A stretch of DNA of 64,000 bases from Brooklawnia cerclae (GCF_011758645.1 NZ_JAAMOZ010000001.1:1364001-1428000); one strand, 5' to 3'. Positions 20,510 to 31,142 are shown, counted from the first letter of the stretch. Made by a program: numbers and translations. The notes: generated by a model from the letters alone, not told the origin.

Positions 20510-20911
20510 ATGCTGAGATTGACCGATTTCGTCATCGATTGCCCCGACCCGATGAGGCTCGCGACGTTCTATGCGGACGTGGTAGGCCGTGAGGTCGCCG
20601 CCGGAAGTGACGATGGCTGGGCCAGCGTCCGCTGCGGAGAGATCCAGCTGGCATTTCAGCGGGTAGACGACTACCGGCCTCCGGAGTGGCCCAGTAGCGA
20701 TCATCCCCAGCAGTACCACCTTGACTTCGAAGTGGACGAATTCGAGCCGGAACAGCGCCGCGTCATCGAACTCGGCGCGACGCTGCAGAAGGATTTCGTC
20801 AGGCCTGACGGGTATGGCTGGCGGGTCTTCACCGATCCGGTCGGGCATCCCTTCTGCTTGTGCCGCAACGCGTGCCCCTCAAATCTGGTGCCGGACGAGG
20901 CTTCCGCATAG
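20510..20911 (+). CDS. VOC-superfamily (glyoxalase/bleomycin-resistance-like) protein
   Basis: 133 residues with the two beta-alpha-beta repeats of the VOC fold: LTDFVIDCPDPMRLATFYADVVG at the start, then YHLDFEVDEF and DPVGHPFCLCR. Actinobacterial members are usually small metal-binding or orphan VOC proteins; no substrate can be assigned. The ATG was chosen because the fold begins exactly there; longer frames start inside the region divergent to the MFS gene. There is no obvious Shine-Dalgarno, so a leaderless transcript is possible. Confidence 0.8.
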   Translation: MLRLTDFVIDCPDPMRLATFYADVVGREVAAGSDDGWASVRCGEIQLAFQRVDDYRPPEWPSSDHPQQYHLDFEVDEFEPEQRRVIELGATLQKDFVRPDGYGWRVFTDPVGHPFCLCRNACPSNLVPDEASA

Positions 20912-21409
20912 GCGCGCGGAGCAAACCGCCTCGTGTCGCTAGACGAAGAACCAGAGCAGTCTCGCGAGGCCGGCGGCATCGAGATAGCCTGCGGTGGTCG
21001 CGCATACGTCTGGTCCAGCGGCGAGCAGATCGCGATCAGGCCGCTCCGCGCACGGGTGAGGGCAGCGGGGCTCAGGCCCGCCGAACTCAAGTCGGCGTTC
21101 AGAGCATCGCGTACGCCGTGAAGCACCTGCTCCACCTGCCGCACTGACAGCGTCGGCAGAACTGCGGTGGCTCAATCGCGGCACACCGGGCTCCACCCTG
21201 ATTCCTGCGCAGCAGTCGCCCCAGGACGGTCCGGAATGCGCTTGCTCTGGCGTGTCGATGCTCGAAAACCAGGGTGGACGATGCGGGTTGCCTCCCGGAT
21301 GGAGCCTCGGATGTGGGCTTGGCACGCGCCGAGGCGGGGGGGGCGCGCAGCCCGGCGGCGACCGGGTCTTTCAGCGCTGTACGGGACGTCACGCATTAGT
21401 CTTGGTTCA
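20912..21409. other. Gene-poor stretch upstream of the Wadjet operon
   Basis: 498 bp without a convincing gene. Short open frames on both strands (for example 20933-21121 on +) have no ribosome-binding site or recognisable product. A run of eight G residues lies at 21336-21343. This may be the decayed edge of an insertion that brought in the Wadjet genes, but no direct repeat or integrase remnant could be shown. Confidence 0.4.
21397..21402 (+). promoter_or_regulatory. -10 element for leaderless jetA
   Basis: TAGTCT ends 7 nt before the ATG of jetA, and there is no Shine-Dalgarno. This spacing places the transcription start at or near the A of the start codon. Confidence 0.5.
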
Positions 21410-22888
21410 ATGACGAACACCCGCGCAGAGGCCGCCTACCGGCGTTCGGTCACGGCATTCAAGAACCCGACGCTCGAGCTGCTCCACGGCCGCTACGCCC
21501 CGTTGGTCGTCGCCGTGTTGTCGATCGTGTTCACCGCCGACCGGCCCGCTGTAGCCGTCGCCGACGCGCACGCAGAGATCGGCGAGGCCATCGATCAGCT
21601 GAGGGCGGCCGGCTACGACTCCGACGAGCTGAGGCTGCCGTCCGGCACCGCCCGCGAGATCTGCCGGTACTGGGTGAGAGTCGGCTGGCTGGTGCCGCAG
21701 ATCGACGACGACGTCGAGGTCTACCGGCTCTCGGCCCATGCCGTCGGCGCGCTCGAGATCGCGGGACGCGCCAGCGGGCGGGGAACCAGGGTGTCGACGT
21801 CGCGCGTCCGCACCCTGATGGACGCCGTCGAGCGGCTCGCGGACGACGCGGAGACCGATCCCGCGGCGCGGCTGGCGCGGCTGACGGCTGAACGGGATGC
21901 CCTCGACGCCGAGATCGCCCGGCTCCGGGACGGTGAGCTCGAGCCTCTCGACGACGAGCAGCTGCTGGAGGAGGCCGAGAACGTCCTCCACTTGGTCAGG
22001 GAGCTGCCTGCCGACTTCTCTCGTGTCGCCGAGTCGATCAAGGCCATGCAGCGTGACGTCGTCACCGACCTGCGCCAGGACGTCCGCCCCACCGGCGAGG
22101 TACTTCGCGAATACCTTCAGCGGGGTCAGCACGTCATGGAGTCCACGCCGGAGGGCCGTGCGTTTGCCGGTGCACTGCGTCTCATCGGCGATCCGGAGCA
22201 CATCGACCGGCTCACCACCCAGCTGCGCACCCTGCTCGCGCAGCCCTTCGCCGGCCTCCTGGGCGCCGAGCAGCGCGGCGAGCTCGGGGCCATCGGACGG
22301 CGGGTGGAACAAGGCGTCCAAGAGGTTCTGACCGCCCAGCGGCGCGCGTCCCATGTGATCACCGCGCAGGTCCGCACCCATGACCCGATCCGGGATCGGC
22401 AGGTCGACGACCTGCTCCGCGACGTGATGTCGGGCCTGCAGGCGTGGATGCAGGTCTCCAGGCCGAACGACCAGGTCGAGCCGGTGCGTGGTTTTCCCGT
22501 CGCCGACATCGGGCACCTGCGCCAGTCGGTCAGCGACATCCGCCCGCCGGCCGCGCCCGCGCCCCTCGCGGCGGCCGACGACGTCGAGTTCCTGGACGCC
22601 GACACCCGCTCGTGGGGCGGGCCGCGTTATCAGGAGCTGGAGGAGTACGTGCTGAGCCTGGGCGGCAACTTCGATCTGGGCGCGGCGTTCGAGGCGGCGA
22701 CGGACGAGACCCGTCGTCCCGTGGATCTCCTGGGTCTGCTGGAGATCGCCCACCGCAACGGCATGATCGAAAGCGACGCCGTCTCGGTCGTCGAGGCCCG
22801 CAGGCCCGACGGGACGAGCCGCCGGTTCGCCTTCGGCGCGGTCACTGCCCGAGCCCTGAAAGACCAGAAGGCGGAAGACGATGACTGA
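21410..22888 (+). CDS. jetA: Wadjet system protein JetA (DUF3375, MukF-like kleisin)
   Basis: 492 residues of the DUF3375 family, the kleisin-like subunit of Wadjet (JetABCD). It opens with [22 protein letters not shown], the winged-helix region typical of the family, followed by long helical segments (about 140-370) and a C-terminal winged helix. Its position directly before DUF4194, SMC-like and Toprim-type genes fixes the identity. Wadjet binds circular DNA, extrudes loops and cleaves plasmids; JetA bridges the two SMC heads. The frame is open further upstream, but the similarity starts at ATG 21410 with a -10 hexamer just before it. It overlaps jetB by 8 bp. Confidence 0.9.
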   Translation: MTNTRAEAAYRRSVTAFKNPTLELLHGRYAPLVVAVLSIVFTADRPAVAVADAHAEIGEAIDQLRAAGYDSDELRLPSGTAREICRYWVRVGWLVPQIDDDVEVYRLSAHAVGALEIAGRASGRGTRVSTSRVRTLMDAVERLADDAETDPAARLARLTAERDALDAEIARLRDGELEPLDDEQLLEEAENVLHLVRELPADFSRVAESIKAMQRDVVTDLRQDVRPTGEVLREYLQRGQHVMESTPEGRAFAGALRLIGDPEHIDRLTTQLRTLLAQPFAGLLGAEQRGELGAIGRRVEQGVQEVLTAQRRASHVITAQVRTHDPIRDRQVDDLLRDVMSGLQAWMQVSRPNDQVEPVRGFPVADIGHLRQSVSDIRPPAAPAPLAAADDVEFLDADTRSWGGPRYQELEEYVLSLGGNFDLGAAFEAATDETRRPVDLLGLLEIAHRNGMIESDAVSVVEARRPDGTSRRFAFGAVTARALKDQKAEDDD

Positions 22889-23627
22889 CACCACGACGGC
22901 GCCGGACGAGCCCTGGGACGGCCCCTTCATCGCGCCGGTGCCGATGGAGGACGACCCCGGCGCGCTGTTCCCCGGCGACCGCGGCGTCCTCGACCCGGAG
23001 GTGCGGCGGGTGCTGGCGCGGCTCTTGCAGCGCCGCTTCCTGCTGGCCGACCGCAACCGCGACGACTGGGCCGTCTTGATGGACAACCAGCAGACCATCG
23101 AGTCGCGCCTGGGCGACCTGTTCATCCGACTCGTCGTCGACCACGACCGTGGCGTCGCCTACAAGGAGCAGGTGCGCTCCGACGAGCTCGACATCCCGAT
23201 TCTGCTCCGGGACGACGCCTACTCGCGTGCCGAGACCCTCGTCCTGGTGCATCTGCGCACCGTCTACCAGCGCGAGTCGACCGCGGGGGAGTCGTCCGCG
23301 CGGGTCGACGTCGAGGAGGTCGAGCAGACGGTGCTGACCTATTTCTCCGAGGCCGACGGCGACACCGCCCGCCGCCAGCGCGCGATCCGCGGCGCGCTGG
23401 CCCGGCTGCGTCAGGACGGCATCGTAGAGGAGGAGTCCGAGGGTCGCTACCGGATCAGCCCGCTGGTGGAGATCGTCCTCAGTTCCGAGCGGCTGCGTGA
23501 GCTGAGCGACTGGTTGCGCGACCAGGCTGTCCGGCGCGCGCGAGGCGATGCCGACGACGTGCCCGCGGACGAGGCCGACGACCTCGGCCTCGCGGGCGAC
23601 GACGATGAGGAAGGCGATGCGCTGTGA
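22881..23627 (+). CDS. jetB: Wadjet system protein JetB (DUF4194, MukE-like)
   Basis: 248 residues of the DUF4194 family, the MukE/KITE-like winged-helix subunit that binds the JetA kleisin. It has an acidic N-terminus, then [16 protein letters not shown] and [20 protein letters not shown], characteristic of the family, and a second winged-helix block near residues 150-200 ([20 protein letters not shown]). The C-terminal 35 residues are acidic and low-complexity. Translation is coupled to jetA (8-bp overlap) and to jetC (GTGA). Confidence 0.9.
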   Translation: MTDTTTAPDEPWDGPFIAPVPMEDDPGALFPGDRGVLDPEVRRVLARLLQRRFLLADRNRDDWAVLMDNQQTIESRLGDLFIRLVVDHDRGVAYKEQVRSDELDIPILLRDDAYSRAETLVLVHLRTVYQRESTAGESSARVDVEEVEQTVLTYFSEADGDTARRQRAIRGALARLRQDGIVEEESEGRYRISPLVEIVLSSERLRELSDWLRDQAVRRARGDADDVPADEADDLGLAGDDDEEGDAL

Positions 23628-26600
23628 GCATGCTCGACACCCTCTTCGGCCTCATTCCCGCCGCCTCGCGCGGGCAGCAGTGGCTCGCCGAAGACCTTCA
23701 GCTGGTCAACTGGGGAGGCTACGACGGTGCGCACCGCGTGCGGTTCTCTCCGTCGGCGACGCTGCTGTGCGGCAGCTCCGGGTCGGGCAAGTCCACCCTG
23801 ATGGACGCCTACATCGCCTTGATGATGCCGCACACCACCCCGTTCAACGGGGCCTCCAACGGAGGGGTGCTCGGCCGCCCGCGCGGCCAGGAGCAGCGCA
23901 ACATCCTGTCGTACGGGCGCGGCAAGCTGGACGAGTCGCGCACCGAGGACGGCACGAAGCTGCGCGTCCTGCGCGGGGACGGCTGCGACACGTGGACGGC
24001 TATCGCCATGACCTGGGTCGATCGCGACGGCACCAGGTTCACCGCCGTGCGCGCCTGGTACATCCCGGCCACCGCGCGCGTGCTCGACGACACCGTCCGC
24101 GTGCGCGCCACCGTCGACGGCGAGTTCGACCTGCGTGCCCTGGAGGACGCGGCGCGGCAGCACCTCGGCGACGCGTCGGTGCGGGCCACCGGGCTCGCGA
24201 CCGTCGCCACCGACCGCGAGTTCTCGGCCAGGCTGCACGCGACGCTGGGCATCGGCGCGGCCGGGGCGGGCGCGAAGGCGATGAGCCTGCTCGCCCGCAT
24301 TCAGGCCGGCCAGCAGATCACGACGGTCGACGAGCTCTACAAGCGGATGGTGCTGGAGGAGCCGGAGACCCTCGCGACGGCCGACGCGGTCGTCCAGCAC
24401 TTCGACGAACTGGAGACCACTCGCCAGCGGATGCTCACCGCCAGGCAGCAGGTCAGCGCCCTGGAGCCGATCCGTGGCCTGCGATCGCGTATCGAGGCCG
24501 CCGGCGAGCGCATGCGACTCATCGACGAGGTCGGCCAGTTCACCGACCCGTCCTCGCTCGCGACACTGTGGCGGGCACACCGTCGGCTCGGCCTGCTGCG
24601 CGAGGTGGAGACCGAGCTGCGCGACCGCAAGCGAGCCGCTGACGCCGCGGTGCGCGAGAAGCAGGCACTGGCCGAGGCCGTCGAGGCCGAACGCGACGGG
24701 CTCGGCGATGTGCTGCGTGCGTCCGGCGGCGACCGTCTCGAGACCGCCCAGCGGGAGCTTCGCGACGCGGAGGGCCGGCTCACGCAGGTGCGGCGTCACC
24801 GCGAACGGCTCGACGAGGCCCTTGCCGTCGTCCGGGTAGAGGTGAGCACGGCAAAGCAGTTCGCGGAGCTGTCCGAACGCGCACGCGAGGCATTGGATGA
24901 TCCGGACGCCAAGCGTGCCGCGCGCGATGCGTACGCTGCGGCCGAGGGGGAAAGGCGCGCCCTCGACAAGCAGATCGCTGCGTTGGGGGCCGAGCGGTGC
25001 CGAGCTGAGGCCCGGCACGACAACATCCCGTCGAGCTTGCATGAGGCACGCGACCTGCTGGCCGCTGCAGCCGGTCTGGGGCGCGACGACCTCCCCTTCG
25101 TCGGCGAACTGGTGGAGGTGCGTGCCGAATCCGAGCCATGGCGCGAGGCGTTTAACCTCGCGCTCGGCGGCTTCGCGACCACCGTTCTGATTGATGCCGC
25201 CCATCTGGAGGGCTTCCGGGCTGCGATCAACTCCGTCCGCACCCCTGTGCGCGTCCGCTATGAGGGGGTTCACACTGGCCTTCCCCAGTTCGACCGGCTC
25301 AACGACCGGACGCTGCCCGGACGGCTCGACTACCGGTCCACCCCATTCACCGGCTGGCTTCAGGAGCGGCTGGACGAACAGTTCGGGTTCGTCTGCGTCG
25401 ACTCGGCTGCGGGGCTGTCCCGTCACCCGAAGGCGCTCACGATCACTGGTCAGATCTCCCACGGCAACCGGGGCGCTCATGGTGGGCACGGCCGAGCCAA
25501 CGTGCTCGGTTTTTCCAATCAGCGGCGCTTGGCAGATCTCGGCGCGCAGGTCGATGCCGCCCAAAGTCAGCTCGTGAATGCGATAGCAGCGGCGGATGCT
25601 GCGGAGGCTACCCTCGACGCGCTTGACGAAAGGCTCACCGCCTTCCGGACGGTTCTCAGCCTCTCCTGGGACCAGGTCGATGTCAGCGCGGTCGAGGCGG
25701 AGCGTGACCGCTGGGCCGGGATCGTCGACGAGATCACCGCGGGGAACCCCGAGATCGCGAGGATCAGATCGCAGATCGAGAAGGCCGCGAAGAAGGTCGC
25801 CCTCTTTCGGGAGGAGACCGGCCGTGCCAAACACGAGCAGGATGAGGTCGAACGGCAGTGGGCCGCGGTCACCGACGAGGTCGACGCAGCCGAAAACGTC
25901 CTTGAGGTCGCCGAGGATGCGGGACGGGTGCTGAACCCGAGCCAGGCCGCCTACCTGGACGAGCGTTTCGAGCTCGTGGATGCGACGGGCTCGGCGAGTT
26001 CGTCGGACGATCTGGGGCGCTTCGACGCGGCACTGGCCACGGCAGGGCAGCGGCTGGCATCCGATCGGAACACCGCGCAGGATACGTTGGGGGAGCAGCG
26101 AGAGGCTCTCCGGAGGACGTTGGCGACGTTTCTCGACCGCTGGCCCAATCCGAACCTGTTGCCCGACCCGGACGCATCGGTCGGCGACTTCGAGCGCATC
26201 TTGGCCGATCTGGAGGCCAGCGGTCTGCACAAGCTCGAGACGGAATGGCGCGATAGCCTGCTGACGATGTCGGGCAACGATCTGACCAACCTCGACTCGA
26301 CCCTCGGCCGCTCGCTGCGCGAGATCCGTGACCGCATCGAGCCGATCAACGTGATCATGCAGGACTTGCCGTTCTACGACGACGAACACCGCCTCCAGAT
26401 CACCACGCGCGAGAACCAGTCGGCGGTGCGCCAGCGGTTCCGCAAGGAGCTGCGCGAGGTGCGGGGGCTCATCGACGCCGCCGAGACGGACGAGGAGCGC
26501 GAGCAGGTGTACCACCGCATGGCTCGGCTAATCAACCGGATCCGGCGAACCGCCCCCGACTTCGCCGACCTCATCGACGTGCGCAACCACGTGCGCGTCA

Positions 26601-26983
26601 GCGCCGAGCGGATCAACGCCGTCACCAAGCAGCACGTCGCCCTGTACGACCACATCGGTGAGAAATCGGGCGGGGAATCACAGGAGCTGATCGCGTTCAT
26701 CGTCGGCGCCGCGCTGCGCTACCAGCTGGGCGACGCCGGGGCCGAGCGTCCGCGCTACGCGCCGGTGTTCCTCGATGAGGCGCTCATCAAGGCCGACGCG
26801 CATTTCACCAAGCGCGCGATCGGCGCGTGGCGAGGCCTGGGGTTTCAGCTCGTCATCGGCGCGCCCAACGACAAGTACAGCGCGATCGAGCCGCACGTCG
26901 ATGTGGAGTATGACATCCTCAAGGACACTCGTGGCCGGTCTTGGGCGAAGCCGAAGGTGGGGCTCCCGGAGCGGGACGCATGA
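23624..26983 (+). CDS. jetC: Wadjet system protein JetC (SMC/MukB-like ATPase)
   Basis: 1119 residues. The N-terminal head has Walker [14 protein letters not shown] (about residues 49-60). Two long coiled-coil arms (about 220-480 and 640-900) flank a central hinge-like region. The C-terminal head has the signature [12 protein letters not shown] near 1013 and Walker [14 protein letters not shown] near 1045. This is the loop-extruding motor of the Wadjet anti-plasmid complex. All ATPase motifs are intact, so the system looks functional. The GTG start overlaps the jetB stop; the stop overlaps jetD (ATGA). Confidence 0.92.
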   Translation: MSMLDTLFGLIPAASRGQQWLAEDLQLVNWGGYDGAHRVRFSPSATLLCGSSGSGKSTLMDAYIALMMPHTTPFNGASNGGVLGRPRGQEQRNILSYGRGKLDESRTEDGTKLRVLRGDGCDTWTAIAMTWVDRDGTRFTAVRAWYIPATARVLDDTVRVRATVDGEFDLRALEDAARQHLGDASVRATGLATVATDREFSARLHATLGIGAAGAGAKAMSLLARIQAGQQITTVDELYKRMVLEEPETLATADAVVQHFDELETTRQRMLTARQQVSALEPIRGLRSRIEAAGERMRLIDEVGQFTDPSSLATLWRAHRRLGLLREVETELRDRKRAADAAVREKQALAEAVEAERDGLGDVLRASGGDRLETAQRELRDAEGRLTQVRRHRERLDEALAVVRVEVSTAKQFAELSERAREALDDPDAKRAARDAYAAAEGERRALDKQIAALGAERCRAEARHDNIPSSLHEARDLLAAAAGLGRDDLPFVGELVEVRAESEPWREAFNLALGGFATTVLIDAAHLEGFRAAINSVRTPVRVRYEGVHTGLPQFDRLNDRTLPGRLDYRSTPFTGWLQERLDEQFGFVCVDSAAGLSRHPKALTITGQISHGNRGAHGGHGRANVLGFSNQRRLADLGAQVDAAQSQLVNAIAAADAAEATLDALDERLTAFRTVLSLSWDQVDVSAVEAERDRWAGIVDEITAGNPEIARIRSQIEKAAKKVALFREETGRAKHEQDEVERQWAAVTDEVDAAENVLEVAEDAGRVLNPSQAAYLDERFELVDATGSASSSDDLGRFDAALATAGQRLASDRNTAQDTLGEQREALRRTLATFLDRWPNPNLLPDPDASVGDFERILADLEASGLHKLETEWRDSLLTMSGNDLTNLDSTLGRSLREIRDRIEPINVIMQDLPFYDDEHRLQITTRENQSAVRQRFRKELREVRGLIDAAETDEEREQVYHRMARLINRIRRTAPDFADLIDVRNHVRVSAERINAVTKQHVALYDHIGEKSGGESQELIAFIVGAALRYQLGDAGAERPRYAPVFLDEALIKADAHFTKRAIGAWRGLGFQLVIGAPNDKYSAIEPHVDVEYDILKDTRGRSWAKPKVGLPERDA

Positions 26984-28188
26984 GCCCGCGCCTCCTCGAC
27001 CCGGTCGACGCGGCCGCGGTGATTGCGAAGCGGCTCACTGACTCGTGGGCCGAGCGGGTGTGCGCCGAGTTGCTCGGGGAAGCCCAGCCACCGGTCGAGT
27101 GCCACATCAGGCCGGGGGTCGACCGATCGGCTGCCGTGGGACGCATCGGTTTCGCTGCTTGGGGTGCCTGGCGCGTTGCGTGGAGGAAGGTGGATCTCAC
27201 CGGACTGCCGGGCGTCCAGTACGAGTCCCGCGATATCGGTGTCGAGGGACGCACGACCCAGGAGCCTTTGACCCTGTGCGTCCATGACCTCGAGGCCGGG
27301 CTCCGGTTGCTCGGCCACCTCGGTGGGCCGGGTCTTGATGTCGATATCGACCGCGCCCGGAGGATCGGGGCCCGGCTCCGCGACGCGGGCGCGGTGCTGA
27401 CCCCCGGCGCGCTGAGGGCCCTCTGTCGGCTGTCAGACGCCGATGTCGCCGTCGCCGCCGAGGCCGTCGCGTGGCTGTGCGGCCATCCCGACCTCAGCGG
27501 CTGGACGACCCGTCAGCTCCCGGTTCCCGGCGCGCACACCAAGTGGCTGATCGCCCACGGCGGGCTCGTGCGAAGCCTGCTCGGCCGCGATGTAGCTGCG
27601 GAGACGAGGGCGCGACCTTCCGTCGTCCACCTCACCTACACCGACCCCCGCTACCTGGCCACCGGCCGACGCCGCCACGACGCCTGGACAACGGGCGACA
27701 GCCACGAGCTCGCCTATCGCCCCCGCATCGTGCTGGTCGTGGAGAACCGCGATTGCCGACTGGGCTTCCCCGTCACGGTCGACACGGTCGTCGTCGAGGG
27801 CTCCGGCAAGGCTGCCGCGGCGTCACTGAGCCGGATCGAGTGGCTTGTGGGCGCCGAGCATCTGATCTATTGGGGCGACATCGACGCCGACGGCTTCGCC
27901 ATCCTCGACGGCTTCCGGGCTGCCCTGATGTCGCGCGGCGTCGGAGTGAATTCCATCCTGATGGACGTGGCGACGCTCGTCCGCTACGCGCACCTCGGCG
28001 TCGACCGCGACAAGCACGGCGACCTCCTCAGGCCGTCGACGCTCAGGCTGCCGCATCTGACCGATGAGGAGGCCGCCTGCTACGCACGTGTCGCGACCGC
28101 GGGGAAGACGCCGTTCCGACGCATTGAGCAAGAACGCATACCGACGGACGACGCAGCGCGTGCGCTGATCGATGTGGCCAAGGGATAG
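26980..28188 (+). CDS. jetD: Wadjet system nuclease JetD (DUF3322/DUF2220, Toprim)
   Basis: 402 residues: an N-terminal DUF3322-like half (1-190) and a C-terminal DUF2220/Toprim half. The Toprim acidic residues appear as the Glu in VVENRDCRLGF near residue 255 and the Asp cluster WGDIDADGFAIL near 297-306. JetD is the topoisomerase VI-like subunit that cuts plasmid DNA once the motor has extruded it. The ATG overlaps the jetC stop. With all four genes present, coupled and with intact motifs, this is a complete type I-like Wadjet system. Confidence 0.9.
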   Translation: MSPRLLDPVDAAAVIAKRLTDSWAERVCAELLGEAQPPVECHIRPGVDRSAAVGRIGFAAWGAWRVAWRKVDLTGLPGVQYESRDIGVEGRTTQEPLTLCVHDLEAGLRLLGHLGGPGLDVDIDRARRIGARLRDAGAVLTPGALRALCRLSDADVAVAAEAVAWLCGHPDLSGWTTRQLPVPGAHTKWLIAHGGLVRSLLGRDVAAETRARPSVVHLTYTDPRYLATGRRRHDAWTTGDSHELAYRPRIVLVVENRDCRLGFPVTVDTVVVEGSGKAAAASLSRIEWLVGAEHLIYWGDIDADGFAILDGFRAALMSRGVGVNSILMDVATLVRYAHLGVDRDKHGDLLRPSTLRLPHLTDEEAACYARVATAGKTPFRRIEQERIPTDDAARALIDVAKG

Positions 28189-28268
28189 GGACATGGAATG
28201 GCGAACCGAAACGGCATGGGCAAGGCGGCGGCTGCCATTCTCCTGCGGATGCGGTACGTACGAAGCCC

Positions 28269-28295
28269 GTGACCGAACCATGGTGTTCCGGTCAC
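28269..28295. terminator. Bidirectional hairpin between jetD and the NlpC/P60 gene
   Basis: GTGACCG and CGGTCAC pair perfectly, and with one bulged base the stem extends through AAC/GTT. It lies between two convergent genes (jetD stop at 28188, peptidase stop at 28312), the usual place for a shared terminator. There is no strong T-run on either side. Confidence 0.45.
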
Positions 28296-28311
28296 AGTGA
28301 TGCGTACCCGA

Positions 28312-29142
28312 TCAGAACGTGCCCGTGTTCAGGCGGCGCTGGATCTCCTTGATCGCGTTGGACGGGGCGGAGAACGTGCCGTCCGCAGTGGTTCCCAGGT
28401 ACTGCTGGATCTTCTTGATGGTGTTCGGCCCGATCAGCCCGTCCGCGCTCGCACCGACCTTCTTCTGGATCTTGGTGATGAGCGCCGATCCCGAGGCCGA
28501 GCCGGCGGAAACCCAGTTCCATCCGGTGGTGAGTCCTGGGTTCTGGGATTTCCAGGTGATGTTCTGGCTCGAGACGACGCCGTCGGCTGTGGTTCCGAGG
28601 ACCTGCTGGAATCTCAGGGTGGTCCCGCTGCCCCAGTAACCGTCGACCGTCAGCGTCCCTCCGCTTCCGCCGTAGCTGAGCCCAGGGATCAGGCCGGCCC
28701 GAGTCCATGACAGCCCGCTGGGGTTGTAGATCTTGACGTTGGTGCCGGGCTGACGTGCCTCGAGCGACGCCCCGTTTCCTTCGGAGATCCCGACGTGCCC
28801 AGGCTTGTAGAGCAGCGCGCCCCGGGTCGACATGCCCGTGCTCACGCTGATGGCCTGGCATGCGTCGATCTGGTCGGCGGACACACGCGGAATCGAGACG
28901 CCGATCTGGCGCAACGCCCAATAGACCAGACCGGAGCAGTCGAAGCCCACGCTCGGGCTTTCCGCTCCCCAAACGTAGGGTTTGCCGATCATGGTCTCGG
29001 CCTTGTCCACGAACGATGCAGCAGAGGGGGCGGCATGCGCGAGTTCGGGCAGCAACAGGCTTCCGGCTACGGTTGAGATCCCAACGGTCGGTGCGATCCG
29101 AAGTAGGCTACGGCGACTGAGTGAAATGGGGTGGGTTTCCAT
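28312..29142 (-). CDS. Secreted NlpC/P60-family peptidoglycan hydrolase with C-terminal binding repeats
   Basis: 276 residues. The N-terminus is a twin-arginine-type signal: SRRSLLR followed by a hydrophobic stretch and an AHA cleavage site near residue 37. Residues 40-150 form an NlpC/P60 cysteine peptidase (PYVWGAESPSVGFDCSGLVYW with the catalytic Cys, and GHVGI with the His). Residues 165-276 carry repeats containing GTTADG and ASADGLIG, like the cell-wall-binding modules of phage endolysins and secreted amidases. The ATG at 29142 has GAGGA upstream and puts the signal at the very start. The predicted role is cell-wall remodelling or lysis of other cells, outside the cytoplasm. Confidence 0.82.
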   Translation of the reverse strand: METHPISLSRRSLLRIAPTVGISTVAGSLLLPELAHAAPSAASFVDKAETMIGKPYVWGAESPSVGFDCSGLVYWALRQIGVSIPRVSADQIDACQAISVSTGMSTRGALLYKPGHVGISEGNGASLEARQPGTNVKIYNPSGLSWTRAGLIPGLSYGGSGGTLTVDGYWGSGTTLRFQQVLGTTADGVVSSQNITWKSQNPGLTTGWNWVSAGSASGSALITKIQKKVGASADGLIGPNTIKKIQQYLGTTADGTFSAPSNAIKEIQRRLNTGTF

Positions 29143-29367
29143 GAAACGTCCTCGTTTTCTGTCTTGTCCGGGGTGGAACACAGCAGATGGTGGATCTTCT
29201 CGCCGGAAAGGACGCTACCAACGTGGGCGGTTCGCCGTAGCGGAACTCCCGTGACTCGGCGATGACGTCTTCGTGAACCGTCAGTGACGTCAGGTCCGGG
29301 CCGTTGCCGGACCGATCGGATCCCGAGTCGGATCGAATCGTGAGACCGCCGTGAGGTGGCAGCCGGT

Positions 29368-31134
29368 CTACCCGCGCAGCCACCCTCGGACGGTGTTGAT
29401 CCGCTTGTCGATCTCGTCCTGGGACGCGGACGCGAGCTTGGGCCCGCCGCATTGCCGGCGCAGGTCGGCGTGCACATGGCTGTGCGGCACGCCCTTGAGG
29501 CGGGCGTACTGGCTGACCAACGAGTTGAGCTCCTTGCGTTTGGACGCGAGCGCGCGATGCAGCGCGACCTGTGGCTCGGGCTTGTTCGGCTCGGCCTTGT
29601 GCTCCTCCCGCTCGTGGCGCTTGACCTGACGCCGTTGCCGTTCCGCGAGCAGTGCCCGCACCTGATTCGGTTCGAGCAGACCAGGCAGGCCGAGATAGTC
29701 GGCTTCGTCGGCGGAACTCGGCTCCGCGAACATGCCGAAGGCCTGCGAGTCGTACAACACGTGGTCGAACGTCGCGTGTGACTCGATCGCCTCGAACTCG
29801 CCGAGCAGATCGTCCGAGGCGCTTTCCTTCCGGTTGGCCTGCTCGATGAGCGCCTCGGTCTCGGCCCAGATGTCGCCCTCGTCGTTCTTCGGCTTGCCGA
29901 GCACGTGGTCGCGTTGCTTCTCGATGGTGGCGGCGTGAGCGAGCAGGATCGGTACGGTCGGCAGGAAGACCGTGGCGATCTCGCCGCGGCGGCGGCTGCG
30001 CACGAAGCGTCCCACTGCCTGTGAGAAGAACAGCGGGGTCGCCGTCGCCGTCGCGTACACGCCGACGGCGAGCCGGGGCACGTCCACGCCCTCGGAGACC
30101 ATGCGCACGGCGATCATCCAGCGGTCCTCGGAGGCACTGAACGCGTCGATGCGCGCGCTCGCCTTTGCGTCGTCCGACAGCACGACACACGGCCTGGCCC
30201 CGGTGATCTGGTCGAGCAGTTTGGCATAGGCGCGGGCGGTGGTCTGGTTGGTGGCGATCACGAGGCCGCCCGCGTCGGGGATGGTGCGCCGCACCTGCGT
30301 CAGGCGCCGATCCGCTGCCCGGAGCACGGCGCTGACCCATTCCCCGGTGGGGGACAGGGCTGTACGCCACGCGCTGGCGGTCAGATCCTTCGTCATGGGG
30401 ACGCCGAGGTCGGCCTCGAGTTCGTCGCCGGACTTGGTGCGCCAGCGCATGGCGCCGCCGTAGTTCATGAACAGCACAGGGCGCACCACGTGGTCGGCGA
30501 GAGCCTCGGCATAGCCGTAGGCGTAGTCGGGGCGCGATTGCTTGACGCCCGGCGCGATCTCGTCGTAGGCGACGAAGGGGATGGGATTGTCATCGGAGCG
30601 GAACGGGGTGCCTGTCAGCGACAGGCGGCGGGTCGCGTTGGTGAACGCGTACGAGATGGCCTCGCCCCAGCTCTTGGAATCGCCTGCGTGGTGGACCTCG
30701 TCGAAGATCACCAACACATCTTTCGACCCGCACAGCGTCTCGTAGACGTACGACCGGACGGCGACACCCGCATAGGTGACTGCCGAGCCGTCGTACTCCC
30801 GCGACCTGCCGCGCCGCGACGACGAGCCCGTGCCCGGGTCGAGCTGGATGCCGACCCGGGCGGCCGCATCGGCCCACTGCACCTTGAGATGCTCGGTCGG
30901 GGTCACCACGATGATGCGCTGCACGACGCGGGTTCGCAGCAGGTTGGACGCGACGCGCAGCGCGAACGTCGTCTTGCCGGCTCCCGGGGTCGCGACACAG
31001 AGAAAGTCCCGGGGCTGGTCACGCTCGTACTGCTCCAGCGCCTGTGCCTGCCAAGCGCGCAGGGACGACGCCGTGCCCCAGGCGGCGCGTTGGGGGAAAG
31101 CGGGGGAGAGGTGTTCCAGGGCGGAGGAGGACAC
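29368..31134 (-). CDS. DEAD/DEAH-box helicase (superfamily 2)
   Basis: 588 residues. The order of motifs is standard for SF2: Q-rich LRAWQAQALEQY, motif I ATPGAGKTT (about residue 48), motif II FDEVHHAGD, motif III LTGTPFRSDD, then motif V/VI in VSEGVDVPRLAVGV and SQAVGRFVRSRR. A C-terminal region of about 150 residues is charged and specific to actinobacterial members. The cellular role is unknown; it could act in repair or on structured RNA. A GTG start with TAGAGT 8 nt upstream and no Shine-Dalgarno suggests leaderless translation. Confidence 0.85.
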   Translation of the reverse strand: MSSSALEHLSPAFPQRAAWGTASSLRAWQAQALEQYERDQPRDFLCVATPGAGKTTFALRVASNLLRTRVVQRIIVVTPTEHLKVQWADAAARVGIQLDPGTGSSSRRGRSREYDGSAVTYAGVAVRSYVYETLCGSKDVLVIFDEVHHAGDSKSWGEAISYAFTNATRRLSLTGTPFRSDDNPIPFVAYDEIAPGVKQSRPDYAYGYAEALADHVVRPVLFMNYGGAMRWRTKSGDELEADLGVPMTKDLTASAWRTALSPTGEWVSAVLRAADRRLTQVRRTIPDAGGLVIATNQTTARAYAKLLDQITGARPCVVLSDDAKASARIDAFSASEDRWMIAVRMVSEGVDVPRLAVGVYATATATPLFFSQAVGRFVRSRRRGEIATVFLPTVPILLAHAATIEKQRDHVLGKPKNDEGDIWAETEALIEQANRKESASDDLLGEFEAIESHATFDHVLYDSQAFGMFAEPSSADEADYLGLPGLLEPNQVRALLAERQRRQVKRHEREEHKAEPNKPEPQVALHRALASKRKELNSLVSQYARLKGVPHSHVHADLRRQCGGPKLASASQDEIDKRINTVRGWLRG

Positions 31135-31142
31135 GAGGCGTC

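Noticed and set aside
20933-21121. 62-codon frame between the VOC gene and jetA
   Set aside because: No ribosome-binding site, no recognisable product, and overlapping frames of equal quality on the other strand.
21167-21409. In-frame extension of jetA by 81 codons
   Set aside because: Low-complexity Arg-rich sequence with no family similarity; a -10 hexamer directly precedes ATG 21410.
28198-28272. 24-codon frame after jetD beginning MANRNGMGKAAAA
   Set aside because: Weak ribosome-binding site and it runs into the hairpin at 28269; probably untranslated trailer.
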